Notes: a model not told the origin generated them from the sequence alone. Numbered from the stretch's first letter, positions 41,155 to 50,490 are shown. The stretch is DNA of 64,000 nt from RPQJ01 sp963744735 (GCA_963744735.1 CAVUVH010000005.1:310001-374000), one strand, 5' to 3'. Numbers and translations are program-made.

Positions 41155-42547
41155 TCACTTCGGCAGTGGCGGGGCCACGCGTCGCGCGTGCACCACGAGC
41201 TTGGCGACCGCCGCCGAGCCGATGCGCATCCGCACGTTGTCGGCGCGGCTCGTCAGGATGATGGGCACGCGCGCGCCCAGCACGATGCCCGCGCTGTCGG
41301 CACCGGCAAAGTACTGCAGCTGCTTGGCCAGCATGTTGCCGGACTCGATGTCGGGCACCAGCAGGATGTCGGCGCGCCCGGCCACCGGCGAGTCGATGCT
41401 CTTGGTGCGCGCGGCGAGCTCGCTGATCGCGTTGTCGAACGCGAGCGGCCCGTCCAGCACGGCGCCGCGGATCTGGCCGCGATCGGCCATCTTGCACAGC
41501 GCCGCCGCGTCGATGGTCGAGGCGATGTCGGGGTTGACCATCTCCACCGCCGACAGGATCGCGACCTTGGGCCGCTCCAGCCCGAGGTTGTGCGCCAGGT
41601 CGATCGCGTTCTGCGCGATGTCGGCCTTCTCCTTCAGCGACGGCTCGATGTTGATCGCGGCGTCGGTGACGAACAGGATGCGGTCGTAGGCCGGCACGTC
41701 CATCACGAACACGTGGCTGACGCGCCGCTCGGTGCGCAGCCCGCCCTGCGACGAGACCACGGCCGCCATGATCTCGTCGGTGTGCAGGCTGCCCTTCATC
41801 AGGGTCTCGACTTCGCCGTTGCGCGCCAGCGCCACCGCGGCCGCGGCGGAGGCATGGCTGTGCTCCGTGGCGACGAGACGGTACTGCGAGATGTCCTCGC
41901 CGAGCGACTCGGCCAGCGCGCGGATGCGGCCCGCCGGCCCCACCAGCACCGGCACGATCAGGTTGCGCTTCGCCGCCTCGAGCGCGCCGAGCAGCGAGTC
42001 GGGATCGCACGGGTGCGCCACGGCGCAGGTGACCGGCGCCAGCGGCTCGCAGCGCTGCAGCAACTGCACGAACACGTCGTTTCGCCGCAGGACGAACTCC
42101 GGCCGCTCCATCTGCGGAAACGAAGCCTTCACGGTCGGGCGCCTCGACCGTGACCGTGCCGCGCAGCACGATCTCGCCTGCGGCCTCGACCGTGGCGTCG
42201 AACAGCACGCGGTTCTGCGCCGGATCCTTCTCGCGGACCGTGACCGTGGCGCGCACCAGGTCGCCCACGCGGATCACGCCGTCGAACTCGAACTGCTGCG
42301 ACACGATCCGGGTGCCCGGCCCGGGCAGGCGGCGCTCCAGCATGCCGGAGATGATGGCCTCGGCCGCAACCGCGTCGACGCAGATGTCGCTGGCGACCGC
42401 ACCCGCGCCCTGCTGCTCGTGGAACGGCACCACGTCGCCGGAGACCAGCAGCAGCGCCTCGATCTCGTTCTGCCCCAGCACGCGCTCGGCCGAGGCCGTC
42501 GCGCCGACCTCGATCTCGTCGAAGGTGATGTTGCTGTAGCCGCTCAT
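41155..42547 (-). CDS. Bifunctional MaoC-type enoyl-CoA hydratase / phosphate acetyl(butyryl)transferase, one frameshift
   Basis: N-terminal domain (residues about 1-135) is a hotdog-fold MaoC hydratase: 'YSNITFDEIEVGATASAERV', 'FHEQQGAGAVASDICVDAVA'. The C-terminal domain (about 320 residues) is a phosphotransacylase: 'NLIVPVLVGPAGRIRALAES', 'LMKGSLHTDEIMAAVVSSQG', 'ILLVPDIESGNMLAKQLQYF', 'GIVLGARVPIILTSRADN'. An extra G near 42137 breaks the frame at the junction; the repaired gene matches the known fused architecture. It overlaps puuC by 4 bases and ackA follows, so it likely links a short acyl-CoA to substrate-level ATP synthesis. Confidence 0.88.
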
Positions 42548-44052
42548 TGCGAGATGTCGATCCAGGTGGTCTTGAGTTCGGTGTACTTGTCGAAGGCGTG
42601 CAGCGACTTGTCGCGACCCGTGCCCGACTGCTTGAAGCCGCCGAACGGCACGGTGATGTCATCGGCGTCGTAGCAGTTGACGTACACCATGCCCGCGCGC
42701 AGCGACTTCGCGATGCGGTGCGCCTTGCCGATGTCACGCGTCCAGACGGCGGCGGCCAGCCCGTACTCGACGCCATTGCCGATGCGCACGGCCTCCTCGG
42801 CATCCTTGACGGTGATGGCCGCGAGCACCGGCCCGAAGATCTCCTCGCGCGCGATGCGCATCGCGGGCTGCACGTCGGCGAAGACCGTGGGTTCGATGTA
42901 GCAGCCGCCCGTGCTCTCGCGGGCGCGCTGGCCGCCCGCCAGCACGGACGCGCCCTCCTCGCGGCCGGATGCGATGTAGCCGAGCACGGTCTTCGTCTGC
43001 ACCTCGTCGACGATGGCGCCCATGCGCGTCGCCGGGTCGAGCGGGTCGCCCGGCGGCATGGCGCGGCTGGCCGCCACGACCTTCTCGAGCACCTCGTCGC
43101 GCACGCTCTCCTCGACGATGAGTCGCGAGGCGGCCGTGCACATCTCGCCCTGGTTGAAGAAGATCGCGCCGGCCGCGGTGGCCGCCGCGCGGTCGAGGTC
43201 GGGGCAGTCGGCGAGGATGATGTTGGGCGACTTGCCGCCGCACTCGAGCCACACGCGCTTCATGTTCGACTGGCCGGAAAACTGCAGCATCAGCTTGCCG
43301 GTGCGCGTCGACCCGGTGAAGCCGATGCAGTCGACGTCCATGTGCAGGGCCAGCGACTGGCCGGCCGTGTGGCCGAAGCCCGGCAGCACGTTGAACACGC
43401 CGTCCGGGATGCCGGCTTCCGCCGCCAGCGCCGCCAGCCTGATCGCGCTGAGCGGCGATTTCTCGGACGGCTTGAGGATGAACGAGTTGCCCGCGGCCAG
43501 CGCCGGGCCGATCTTCCACGCCGCCATGATCAGCGGGAAATTCCACGGCACGATCGCCGCGACCACGCCGATCGGCTCGCGCGTGATCAGCGCGAGCTGG
43601 TCGTGCGCCGTGGGCGCGACCTCGTCATACACCTTGTCGACGGCCTCGGCGTACCAGGCGATGCAGCGCGCCGTCGCGGGAATGTCGACGGCCAGGCTGT
43701 CGCTGATCGGCTTGCCCATGTCCAGCGTCTCGAGCAGCGCGAGCTCGTCGCGGTGCGCGAGGACCAGCTCGGCAAACCGCTGCAGCACGCGCTTGCGCTC
43801 GCGCGGCGGCTGGCGCGACCAGACGCCGCTGTCGAACGCGCGGCGCGCCGCCGCCACGGCCAGGTCGACGTCGGCGCTGTCGGTGGCGGCGACCTGCGCG
43901 ATGACGCGGCCGTCGATCGGGCTGATGTCGTCGAAACTTGCGCCGCTCGCGGCGGGCACGTAGCGGCCGTCGATGAAGGCCTGGCCATTGATGGCGAGCC
44001 GGGCGGCGCGGTCGCGCCAGTCGCGGGCGGTGAGCGGTTCTGTCTGGTTCAT
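42544..44052 (-). CDS. puuC: Gamma-glutamyl-gamma-aminobutyraldehyde dehydrogenase
   Basis: 502-residue NAD(P)-dependent aldehyde dehydrogenase oxidising gamma-glutamyl-aminobutyraldehyde to gamma-glutamyl-GABA. 'AAIVPWNFPLIMAAWKIGPA', general-base Glu in 'RVWLECGGKSPNIILADCPD', catalytic Cys in 'FFNQGEMCTAASRLIVEE', and the C-terminal 'PFGGFKQSGTGRDKSLHAFD' typical of PuuC. Intact. 16 bases downstream of puuR and overlapping the fusion gene start, so the repressor and the enzyme share a transcript. Confidence 0.93.
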   Translation of the reverse strand: MNQTEPLTARDWRDRAARLAINGQAFIDGRYVPAASGASFDDISPIDGRVIAQVAATDSADVDLAVAAARRAFDSGVWSRQPPRERKRVLQRFAELVLAHRDELALLETLDMGKPISDSLAVDIPATARCIAWYAEAVDKVYDEVAPTAHDQLALITREPIGVVAAIVPWNFPLIMAAWKIGPALAAGNSFILKPSEKSPLSAIRLAALAAEAGIPDGVFNVLPGFGHTAGQSLALHMDVDCIGFTGSTRTGKLMLQFSGQSNMKRVWLECGGKSPNIILADCPDLDRAAATAAGAIFFNQGEMCTAASRLIVEESVRDEVLEKVVAASRAMPPGDPLDPATRMGAIVDEVQTKTVLGYIASGREEGASVLAGGQRARESTGGCYIEPTVFADVQPAMRIAREEIFGPVLAAITVKDAEEAVRIGNGVEYGLAAAVWTRDIGKAHRIAKSLRAGMVYVNCYDADDITVPFGGFKQSGTGRDKSLHAFDKYTELKTTWIDISQ

Positions 44053-44068
44053 GTGCGGATACGCGGTG

Positions 44069-44647
44069 TCAGAAAGTCGGTGGCGTGCTGGCCGAGATGA
44101 TCTCGCACGGCTCGTTGCCCGTGTTGCGGAAACGGTGCGGGATGGCGCTGGTGAAATAGTAGGCGTCGCCCGGGCCCAGCTGGCGGGTCTCGGCGCCCAC
44201 GGTGAGTTCGATGCGGCCGCTGACGATCACTCCGCCCTCCTCGCCCTGGTGCCGCAGCATGTCGGCGCCGGTGTCGGCGCCCGGGGCGTAGCGCTCGTGC
44301 AGGACCGCCATCGCGCGGTTGGGCCGCCGTGCCGCCACCAGGCGGAAGGTCACGGAGCGGTCGCCCATGACCGGCAGCTCGTCGCCGCTGAAGAACACCT
44401 GCGGGCTGGCGCTGAAGTCGAGGGTGAAGAACTCGGCCAGCGACATCGGGATGCCGTCCAGCACCTTCTTGAGCGAGCTCACCGAGGGACTGACGCGGTT
44501 CTGCTCGATCAGCGAGATCAGGCCGTTGGTCACGCCGGCGCGCTTGGCGAGCTCGCGCTGCGACAGGCCGTACATGGTGCGCACCGCACGCAGGTGGGCG
44601 CCGACGTCGATGCTGATCTCGGTCACGGGGTGTTCAATATCCTGCAC
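44069..44647 (-). CDS. puuR: PuuR-type repressor: XRE helix-turn-helix plus cupin domain
   Basis: Putrescine-responsive repressor. Helix-turn-helix 'LSQRELAKRAGVTNGLISLI' followed by 'EQNRVSPSVSSLKKVLDGIP', then a cupin sensor with 'LRHQGEEGGVIVSGRIELTV' and 'PGDAYYFTSAIPHRFRNTGN'. It aligns along its length with E. coli PuuR, ending 'ISASTPPTF'. The start is uncertain: GTG at 44647 or GTG at 44626, both with weak Shine-Dalgarno sites. It is divergent from the aminotransferase at 44746, and its probable target is the 50-60 base region between them. Confidence 0.9.
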   Translation of the reverse strand: MQDIEHPVTEISIDVGAHLRAVRTMYGLSQRELAKRAGVTNGLISLIEQNRVSPSVSSLKKVLDGIPMSLAEFFTLDFSASPQVFFSGDELPVMGDRSVTFRLVAARRPNRAMAVLHERYAPGADTGADMLRHQGEEGGVIVSGRIELTVGAETRQLGPGDAYYFTSAIPHRFRNTGNEPCEIISASTPPTF

Positions 44648-44669
44648 ACGTAGGGCCAAAACAGGGCGA

Positions 44670-44698
44670 ATTTCACGGCCAATTGAGCCAAGTGTCAA
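44670..44698 (-). promoter_or_regulatory. puuR: Sigma-70 promoter for puuR-puuC, overlapping the divergent promoter
   Basis: On the minus strand, TTGACA (44698-44693), 17-base spacer, TGAAAT (44675-44670). The perfect -35 lies inside the spacer of the opposite promoter, so one bound repressor or polymerase would block both. Confidence 0.6.
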
Positions 44699-44711
44699 TT
44701 TTTCTTATCAT
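44683..44711 (+). promoter_or_regulatory. Sigma-70 promoter for the omega-aminotransferase gene
   Basis: TTGAGC (44683-44688), 17-base spacer, TATCAT (44706-44711). Predicted start near 44718, 28 bases before the ATG. It overlaps the minus-strand promoter for puuR. Confidence 0.6.
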
Positions 44712-44745
44712 CGGGGGGTTTCATCACCAAACCGGGAAACCCGCC

Positions 44746-46076
44746 ATGAACGCGACCAGCCCCCTCCAGCGCGCCGAGATGGAAGCCTTCTGGATGCCGT
44801 TCACGGCCAATCGGCAGTTCAAGGCCAACCCGCGCATGCTGGCCCGGGCCGAGGGCATGCACTACTGGACTCCGGACGGCCGGCAGATCCTCGACGCGGT
44901 GGCAGGGCTCTGGTGCGTCAATGCCGGCCACGGCCGCAAGGAGATCACCGAGGCGGTCAGCCGCCAGATCGCGACGATGGAGTACGCGCCGCCGTTCCAG
45001 ATGGGGCATCCGGGCGCGTTCCAGCTGGCCAACGAGGTCGCGAGCTGGCTGCCGCCGGACCTCGGCCACATCTTCTTCACCAACTCGGGCTCCGAGTCGG
45101 TCGACACCGCCCTCAAGATCGCCCTGGCCTATCACCGCGCCCGCGGCGAGGCGTCACGCACGCGCTTCATCGGCCGCGAACGTGGCTACCACGGCGTCGG
45201 CTTCGGCGGCATTTCGGTCGGCGGCATGGTCAACAACCGCAAGTGGTTCGGCTCGGGCCTGCCGGGCGTCGACCACCTGCCCCACACGCACGACCTGAAG
45301 CGCAACGCGTATACGCCGGGGCGAGCCCGAGCACGGCGCCAACCTGGCCGACGAACTCGAGCGGCTGGTGGCGCTGCACGACGCGAGCAACATCGCCGCG
45401 GTGATCGTCGAGCCGGTGGCCGGATCGACCGGCGTGCTGATTCCGCCGAAGGGCTACCTGCAGCGCCTGCGCGAGCTCTGCACGAAGCACGGCATCCTGC
45501 TGATCTTCGACGAAGTCATCACCGGCTTCGGCCGGCTCGGCGAGGCGTTCGGCACCGACGTACTTCGGCGTCAAGCCCGACATGATCACCATGGCCAAGG
45601 GCCTGACCAACGGCGCGGTGCCGATGGGTGCCGTCGCGGCCAGCGACCAGATCCACGACACGTTCATGCAGGGCCCGGAAGGCGCGATCGAGCTGTTCCA
45701 CGGCTACACCTACTCGGCGCACCCGGTGGCCTGCGCCGCCGGCATCGCGACCCAGGAAATCTATCGCCGCGACGGCCTGCTGACGCGGGCGCGCGAGATG
45801 TCGAAGCCGTGGGAAGACGGCGTGCATTCGCTCAAGGGCCGGCCGCACGTCATCGACCTGCGCAACCTCGGGCTGATCGGCGCGGTCGAACTCGAGCCGA
45901 TCCCGGGCAAGCCCGGGCTGCGCGGCTACAACACCTTCGTGCGCGCCTTCGAGAAGGGCCTGCTGGTGCGCGTGACCGGCGACATCATCGCGATGTCGCC
46001 GCCGCTGATCATCGAGCAGTCGCACATCGACCAGGTGTTCGGCATCTTCGCCGAGGTGCTGCAGGAACTGGCCTGA
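44746..46076 (+). CDS. Class III omega-amino acid:pyruvate aminotransferase, two frameshifts
   Basis: PLP enzyme expected to use GABA, beta-alanine or putrescine with pyruvate. 'MEAFWMPFTANRQFKANPRM' at the N-terminus is typical of omega-amino acid:pyruvate transaminases. Other motifs: 'FFTNSGSESVDTALKIALAY', 'RERGYHGVGFGGISVGGMVN', 'LIFDEVITGFGRLGEAFG', the PLP Lys in 'MITMAKGLTNGAVPMGAVAA', and 'YTYSAHPVACAAG'. Extra bases near 45325 and 45562 break the frame. About 443 residues. Divergent from puuR, so GABA or beta-alanine removal downstream of polyamine breakdown is the likely role. Confidence 0.9.
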
Positions 46077-46199
46077 GGCCGTGACCGAATCGCGTCGACC
46101 CATGCTACTGCGCGTTCGGAGGCAGGGAAGCAGATCAATCGCCGAGGTAGCGAATCGGCCAAGAACGGTCAGTGATCTCAAGCGATAGGAAGTACAGAT

Positions 46200-46769
46200 A
46201 TGGCAACGCCTCCAACCTTTTCGCATGTCGTATTCATGACGCGTCGCTTTGAGGAAATGAAGGCCTGGTATAGCAACGTATTCGGTGCAGAGGTCGTGCA
46301 TGGGGACCCTGCCCTTGCCTTCCTGACCTATGACGATGAAAGCCATCGTTTCGCCATCGCCAATCTCGACGTGCTGAAGCCTGGCACGCCAGAGGTTTCA
46401 GGCCCCGGCGAGATCGGCGTCAATCACATTGCCTACACCTACGCCTCGGCGGCGGACTTGCTGGAGACCTACGCCAGACTCAAGGAACAGGGCCTTACTC
46501 CCTACTGGCCAGTTCATCACGGCTTCACGCTTTCTTTTTACTACCAGGATCCGGACGGCAACCGAATCGAGCTTCAGGTTGAGTCCTGCAATTCCAAAGA
46601 CGCCTTCAACTACATGCGCAGCGAGGCGTTTGCAGCAAATCCTGTCGGGGTTGAAGTGGACCCTGAGGCCCTGCTGGCACGTTACCGCGCGGGTGCCAGC
46701 GAAGCCGAGTTGACGGCTCGTCCCGACGGGAAGCCATCACCCATTCCCGCTTCCCATGGCTTGACCTGA
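46200..46769 (+). CDS. VOC-superfamily (glyoxalase/extradiol dioxygenase-like) protein
   Basis: 189 residues, intact. One vicinal-oxygen-chelate module pair: 'SHVVFMTRRFEEMKAWYSNV' and 'VNHIAYTYASAADLLETYAR', then 'FYYQDPDGNRIELQVESC'. The His in 'HVVF', His in 'NHIAY' and Glu in 'RIELQ' are the three likely metal ligands, as in catechol-2,3-dioxygenase-like proteins. GC is visibly lower than the neighbours, hinting at recent transfer. The substrate cannot be told. Confidence 0.82.
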   Translation: MATPPTFSHVVFMTRRFEEMKAWYSNVFGAEVVHGDPALAFLTYDDESHRFAIANLDVLKPGTPEVSGPGEIGVNHIAYTYASAADLLETYARLKEQGLTPYWPVHHGFTLSFYYQDPDGNRIELQVESCNSKDAFNYMRSEAFAANPVGVEVDPEALLARYRAGASEAELTARPDGKPSPIPASHGLT

Positions 46770-46875
46770 ACTTTACGACCCCAAACGGCAGGCAAGCTCA
46801 GACTTTGACCGTGGCTGGGTCTCTCCCAGTACGACGTGCTGGCCGTTTGCCAGCCTGCACTATCAGGAGCACGTC

Positions 46876-47052
46876 ATGTTCGTAAACAAAGACCAGATCA
46901 AGGGCCGGGCCAAGGAAGCGAAAGGCAAGATCAAGGAAGTCACGGGCGACCTCGTGGGCAACGAGAAGCTGGAGACCGAGGGCAAGATTGAAAAGAACCT
47001 CGGCAAGGCGCAGGCGAAGATCGGTGACGTCAAGCAGGACTTGAAACACTAA
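46876..47052 (+). CDS. CsbD-family stress protein
   Basis: 58 residues, 'MFVNKDQIKGRAKEAKGKIK' to 'GDVKQDLKH', a classic CsbD Lys/Glu/Gly-rich helical protein. CAGGAG lies 8 bases before the ATG. Many relatives are induced by general or envelope stress, but the molecular role is unknown. Confidence 0.9.
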   Translation: MFVNKDQIKGRAKEAKGKIKEVTGDLVGNEKLETEGKIEKNLGKAQAKIGDVKQDLKH

Positions 47053-47164
47053 GGAAGAGCGCCCCGCTTGGCGATCAGGACGGGGCCTGGACCCGGGACG
47101 GTACCCGCCGCGAAACGGGAGAATAGTCACACCAGTCCCCGGGTGCCTGCACCAAGATGTCGCC

Positions 47165-47774
47165 ATGAATTGGCGACGTGCCGCATGGATTGCTCTATTC
47201 AGTCGCCGTGCTGTGGAAAGCGTGGGGACAGTGGCAACATCGGGCAATTCATCCGGCCGATGGGGCCATCGCGCCGAATGAGCCACTGCAAACAGATGCG
47301 AACGGCGCGCCAACTATCGTGCTTGGGCGCTGGACGCTCACGCCGCGCGCAACCTACGACATTACGGCTCGAGTCCTGAGCCGCGAAGATTATCGCTTCG
47401 ATCCCATTTCGGACCTGGCACCGCTGGATCTCGCGCTCGGCTGGGGCCCCATGTCGGACAATCGGGTGTTGAAAGCGCTCAAGATATCGCAGGGCGCACG
47501 ATTCTATTCATGGCGGCCCGTCACCGAGCCACTTCCGATTGACCTGCGTGAGGTGACCCGATTCAGCGCCAACACGCACGTCATTCCTGCGAATGCCTCC
47601 GTCGCCGCGGAACTGGCCCGGCTGCGCCTGGGGGGACAGGTGGTCCAGCTGACGGGTCTGCTGGTTGATGGCGCACGCGACGACGGTATGACGATCCGCA
47701 CGTCGCTGACCCGCACTGATTCGGGAGCGGGAGCGTGCGAGTTCATGCTGGTCCAGCAAGTCCAGGTCCAATGA
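47165..47774 (+). CDS. Membrane-anchored protein of unknown function, one frameshift
   Basis: About 202 residues if the ATG at 47165 ('MNWRRAAWIALFS') is joined across one extra base near 47203 to 'VAVLWKAWGQWQ', which gives a good N-terminal anchor. The extracytoplasmic part includes 'RATYDITARVLSREDYRFD', 'APLDLALGWGPMSDNRVLKA', 'FSANTHVIPANASVAAEL' and 'GGQVVQLTGLLVDGARDDG', ending 'CEFMLVQQVQVQ'. I do not recognise the family. The C-terminal half resembles an OB-like beta-barrel. Confidence 0.65.
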
Positions 47775-47801
47775 CCCCACTGCCTCGACGGCGCTGCCGT
47801 C

Positions 47802-48018
47802 TCAGGAATCGTTTCGCGGTGGGAACGATCCGTCGGGCGTCTGCAGCAGGACCGCTCGACCGCAGCGCGGGCAGAGCTGGACCGCTTCGAGCCGTGGGTT
47901 GAACCAGCGTTTGCCACAGGTGCAACGCACTTCGCAGATGATCCGCAACTTGTCGCGCGCGATACGGCGACTCGGGTTCGTCCGGAATGTCACGCCCGTC
48001 GACGTACACGGTGGGCAT
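47802..48018 (-). CDS. Small Cys-rich (zinc-ribbon-like) protein, one frameshift
   Basis: About 70 residues. Starts 'MPTVYVDGRDIPDEPESPYR' (ATG 48018, or GTG 48042) and, after an extra base in a GC repeat near 47962, continues 'DKLRIICEVRCTCGKRWFNP' and 'EAVQLCPRCGRAVLLQ'. CxC and CxxC pairs look like a zinc ribbon. Function unknown. Convergent with the preceding gene. Confidence 0.55.
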
Positions 48019-48090
48019 CAGTCGGTCGCGAACTATGTTCACAATACGCTGATTTAACTTAAAGCGGAAATCAGTTCGCAGCCCTCATTC

Positions 48091-48130
48091 GGGCAAAGAA
48101 AACGCCCGGCCCCTTGCGGGAACCGGGCGT
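48091..48130 (-). terminator. Rho-independent terminator after the TorF porin gene
   Basis: ACGCCCGG (48102-48109) pairs with CCGGGCGT (48123-48130); the interior CCCC/GGG extends the stem. On the minus strand the hairpin is followed by TTTTCTTT. Confidence 0.85.
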
Positions 48131-48144
48131 GATCTTTGCAGCCT

Positions 48145-48166
48145 GCGCGTCAGCGTGCTGACGCGC
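48145..48166. repeat. Perfect 10-bp hairpin downstream of the porin gene
   Basis: GCGCGTCAGC-GT-GCTGACGCGC, 11 bases beyond the repaired porin stop and upstream of the terminator. Likely an RNA 3'-end stabiliser or a second termination stem. Confidence 0.6.
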
Positions 48167-48176
48167 GCCGCCGGCG

Positions 48177-48879
48177 TCACTCGTTGGACCAGGGGAAGCT
48201 GGTCGAGACGGAGAAGATCGCCACGCCTTCGCTGCTCGAGACGTCGTCGGCACGTGCCGTCCAGCAGGTCCAGGTCGCTGCCGTCGGCCTACTTCAGGCC
48301 GAACGTGAAGTGGCTGAGGTCGTAGGTCACGCCGACCGACCAGTCCATGTAGCTGTCTTCGTAGAACAAGTCGATGGCGTCGCCGTCGCTGTAGCCGACG
48401 TGACCAGTGATGCCGAAGTTGGCCGGCAGGTCGTACGCAGCATTGGCTTCGTAGTAGAACGCCGACTCGTCGGAATTGCCGAAATCGTTCGAATACGAAA
48501 TCTTGCCGCTCAGCCATTCCCAGCCGAGGCCAACATAGATCTCGGGGAAGTCGAGGTCATCGGCGCCCGGGTAGAAGTAATAGATCAGGCCGACGTCCCA
48601 GGTGACCGCGTCGCCACCGCGGAAGCCCGTGTAGAGGTCGACTTCGACGTTCTCATCGCAGCAGTCGCCGAAGTCGACGTTGCTGCCCCACGCGCCGACG
48701 TAGAAGCCGCTGTCGTGCGCGTAATCGATGCCGGCCTGCAGCGCCGGGTCCTGCGAAGTCTGGGTGATGCCGCGCCAGTTGTAGTCGCTGACCACCGCCA
48801 CGTTCCCGGTGACTTCGGCTTGCGCAGACAGTGCTGTGAGGGACAGGGCCACTGCGGCCAGGCCATGGGTTAATTTCAT
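48177..48879 (-). CDS. TorF-family putative outer-membrane porin, with premature stop and frameshift near the end
   Basis: Outer-membrane beta-barrel of the TorF family (TIGR02001-like). Sec signal ending 'LSAQAEVTG'; the mature protein starts 'NVAVVSDYNWRGITQTSQDP' and 'FYVGAWGSNVDFGD', both typical, then alternating aromatic beta strands. In the given sequence a TAG at 48289 stops the protein after 'FTFGLK'. Reading on, 'ADGSDLDLLDGT' and, after one extra base near 48258, 'DDVSSSEGVAIFSVSTSFPW' follow, ending with an aromatic residue near the C-terminus as porins do. AAGGGGTAAC lies just before the ATG. Confidence 0.8.
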
Positions 48880-49101
48880 CTAGTTACCCCTTTGTTGCTC
48901 GTAAACAACACAAATTTAAGGACCATCGCCACGAGTGTAGCAGAGGCGACACGATTTCCGCACAAACGCCGGCCACGGCTCGGCTCCGTTATCCTGCATT
49001 GCAGGAAGCGTGCCATCCGAAATCGGGCTTGAAGTCGGCACCTTGGAGGCAACGCTGCACCGCCGCTGCGCAGGCGGTGCCACGCCCCGCACCGAGTTGG
49101 A

Positions 49102-49479
49102 TCAGCCGGCGGGAGGCTCGTAGATGGCGTAGAACTTCTGCGCGGGCTCCAGGACCTCCCACAGGCCCTGGAAACCGGCGGGCATGACGAAGCTGTCGCC
49201 GGGCCCGAAAGTCCACTGCCGGCCCGCATCGTCGCTGATGCGGACCCGGCCGGCGGTGAGCACGCAGAGTTCGTTCTCCGTGTACGACACCCGCCAGGCC
49301 CCGGTGCTGCTGCGCCAGATGCCGGCAAAGAACCGGCCCGACGCGTCGGTGTAGGCATTGCGCACGAACTGCTGCGGCATCGGGCTGCCAGGAGCCAGGC
49401 GCGCGGGGTCGAGTTCGAGCTTCTCCTCGACGCCCGAGGCGGCGTCGACCTTGATCACGGCGGGACCGGTGGCAGGCAT
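49102..49479 (-). CDS. Single-domain cupin protein (EutQ-like/DUF861 type)
   Basis: 125 residues. Small beta-barrel: 'AGIWRSSTGAWRVSYTENEL', 'VLTAGRVRISDDAGRQWTFG', 'PGDSFVMPAGFQGLWEVLEP'. This resembles the cupin_3 group (ureidoglycine aminohydrolase-like, EutQ-like). The usual metal His residues are mostly missing, so it may not be an enzyme. It starts one base after the PRPP synthetase stop. Confidence 0.75.
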   Translation of the reverse strand: MPATGPAVIKVDAASGVEEKLELDPARLAPGSPMPQQFVRNAYTDASGRFFAGIWRSSTGAWRVSYTENELCVLTAGRVRISDDAGRQWTFGPGDSFVMPAGFQGLWEVLEPAQKFYAIYEPPAG

Positions 49480-49480
49480 G

Positions 49481-50470
49481 TCATTCACTCCGTGGTGGCG
49501 CGTGATGCCGGCGTATCGCGGCGGCGAAGATCCCCGCGACCGGGAGCACCTGCAACCTGTCCGGGGAGCCGGCAGGTGCCTGCAGGCGCGTCGGCAGCAG
49601 GGTGTCGGTGACGTACAGCCGGTCGGGACCGTCCGGGCCCAGCAGCCGTTCGGCCCCGGGTGCGAACACGCCGTGGGTGGCAAAGGCGCTGACGCTGAGC
49701 GCCCCGGCCTCGCGGCAGGACTTCACGGCGCGCAGCAGGGTGGTGCCGGCACCGACCAGGTCGTCGACCAGCACGGCGTGCCGGCCCGCCACCGGGCCGA
49801 TCACCATGTCGCCACTCACCTGGCCGCTCTCGCGCCGCTTCTCGATCACCGCGAACTCGACACCCTGGCCGCTGCGCTGCGCGACCAGGTCGACGACACG
49901 CTGCGCGCGCTTGGCGCCGCCGAAATCCGGCGAGACGATCGTGACCGGCTGGCTGCCCATGCGGGCGGCGAGTTCGTCGGCCAGCAACGGCGCCGCCTCG
50001 AGCAGCTCGACGCTGCAGCGGAAGGCATTCTCGAACGCGGCCTGGTTGTGCGCGTCCATGACCATCACGTGATCGACGCCCACGGCCTCGAACAACTGCG
50101 CCACGTAGCGCGAGTTGACCTGGTCCTGCGGCTTGGTGCGGCGATCCTTGCGCAGGTAGGCCAGGTACGGCAGGCAGGCAGTGACCCGCGCCGCGCCGGC
50201 GTCACGCAGGGCCGCGATCAGGAACAGGGCGCGCACCAGCCGGTCGTTGGCACTGGCCGCGGCATCGCCGCTCATCGACTGCACGACATAGACGGCCCGG
50301 CCGCGGACCTCGGCCACCGGGCGCGAGCGGTGCTCGCCGCCCTCGAACTCGCGCTCTTCCAGCGCCGCGAGCGGCGTGCCGAGCGCCGCGGCGAGGCGCT
50401 CGCCGAAGGCCAGCGACGCGCCGGGCGCAAACAGCAGCGGCGCTCCGGCCGTCGCGGGGGTCGAAGTCAC
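49481..50470 (-). CDS. Ribose-phosphate pyrophosphokinase homologue
   Basis: 329 residues from a GTG start. Makes 5-phosphoribosyl diphosphate from ribose 5-phosphate and ATP. 'LPYLAYLRKDRRTKPQDQVN' (ATP site and flexible loop), 'VMVMDAHNQAAFENAF', 'IVSPDFGGAKRAQRVVDLVA', and the PRPP loop 'AVLVDDLVGAGTTLLRAV'. It is diverged from housekeeping Prs, with an altered start 'LLFAPGASLAFGERLAAALG', so it may be a specialised paralogue. Followed at once by the cupin gene. 20 bases downstream of the hibernation factor gene. Confidence 0.82.
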   Translation of the reverse strand: MTSTPATAGAPLLFAPGASLAFGERLAAALGTPLAALEEREFEGGEHRSRPVAEVRGRAVYVVQSMSGDAAASANDRLVRALFLIAALRDAGAARVTACLPYLAYLRKDRRTKPQDQVNSRYVAQLFEAVGVDHVMVMDAHNQAAFENAFRCSVELLEAAPLLADELAARMGSQPVTIVSPDFGGAKRAQRVVDLVAQRSGQGVEFAVIEKRRESGQVSGDMVIGPVAGRHAVLVDDLVGAGTTLLRAVKSCREAGALSVSAFATHGVFAPGAERLLGPDGPDRLYVTDTLLPTRLQAPAGSPDRLQVLPVAGIFAAAIRRHHAPPRSE

Positions 50471-50490
50471 TGCGCCGTGCGGCCCGCCGG

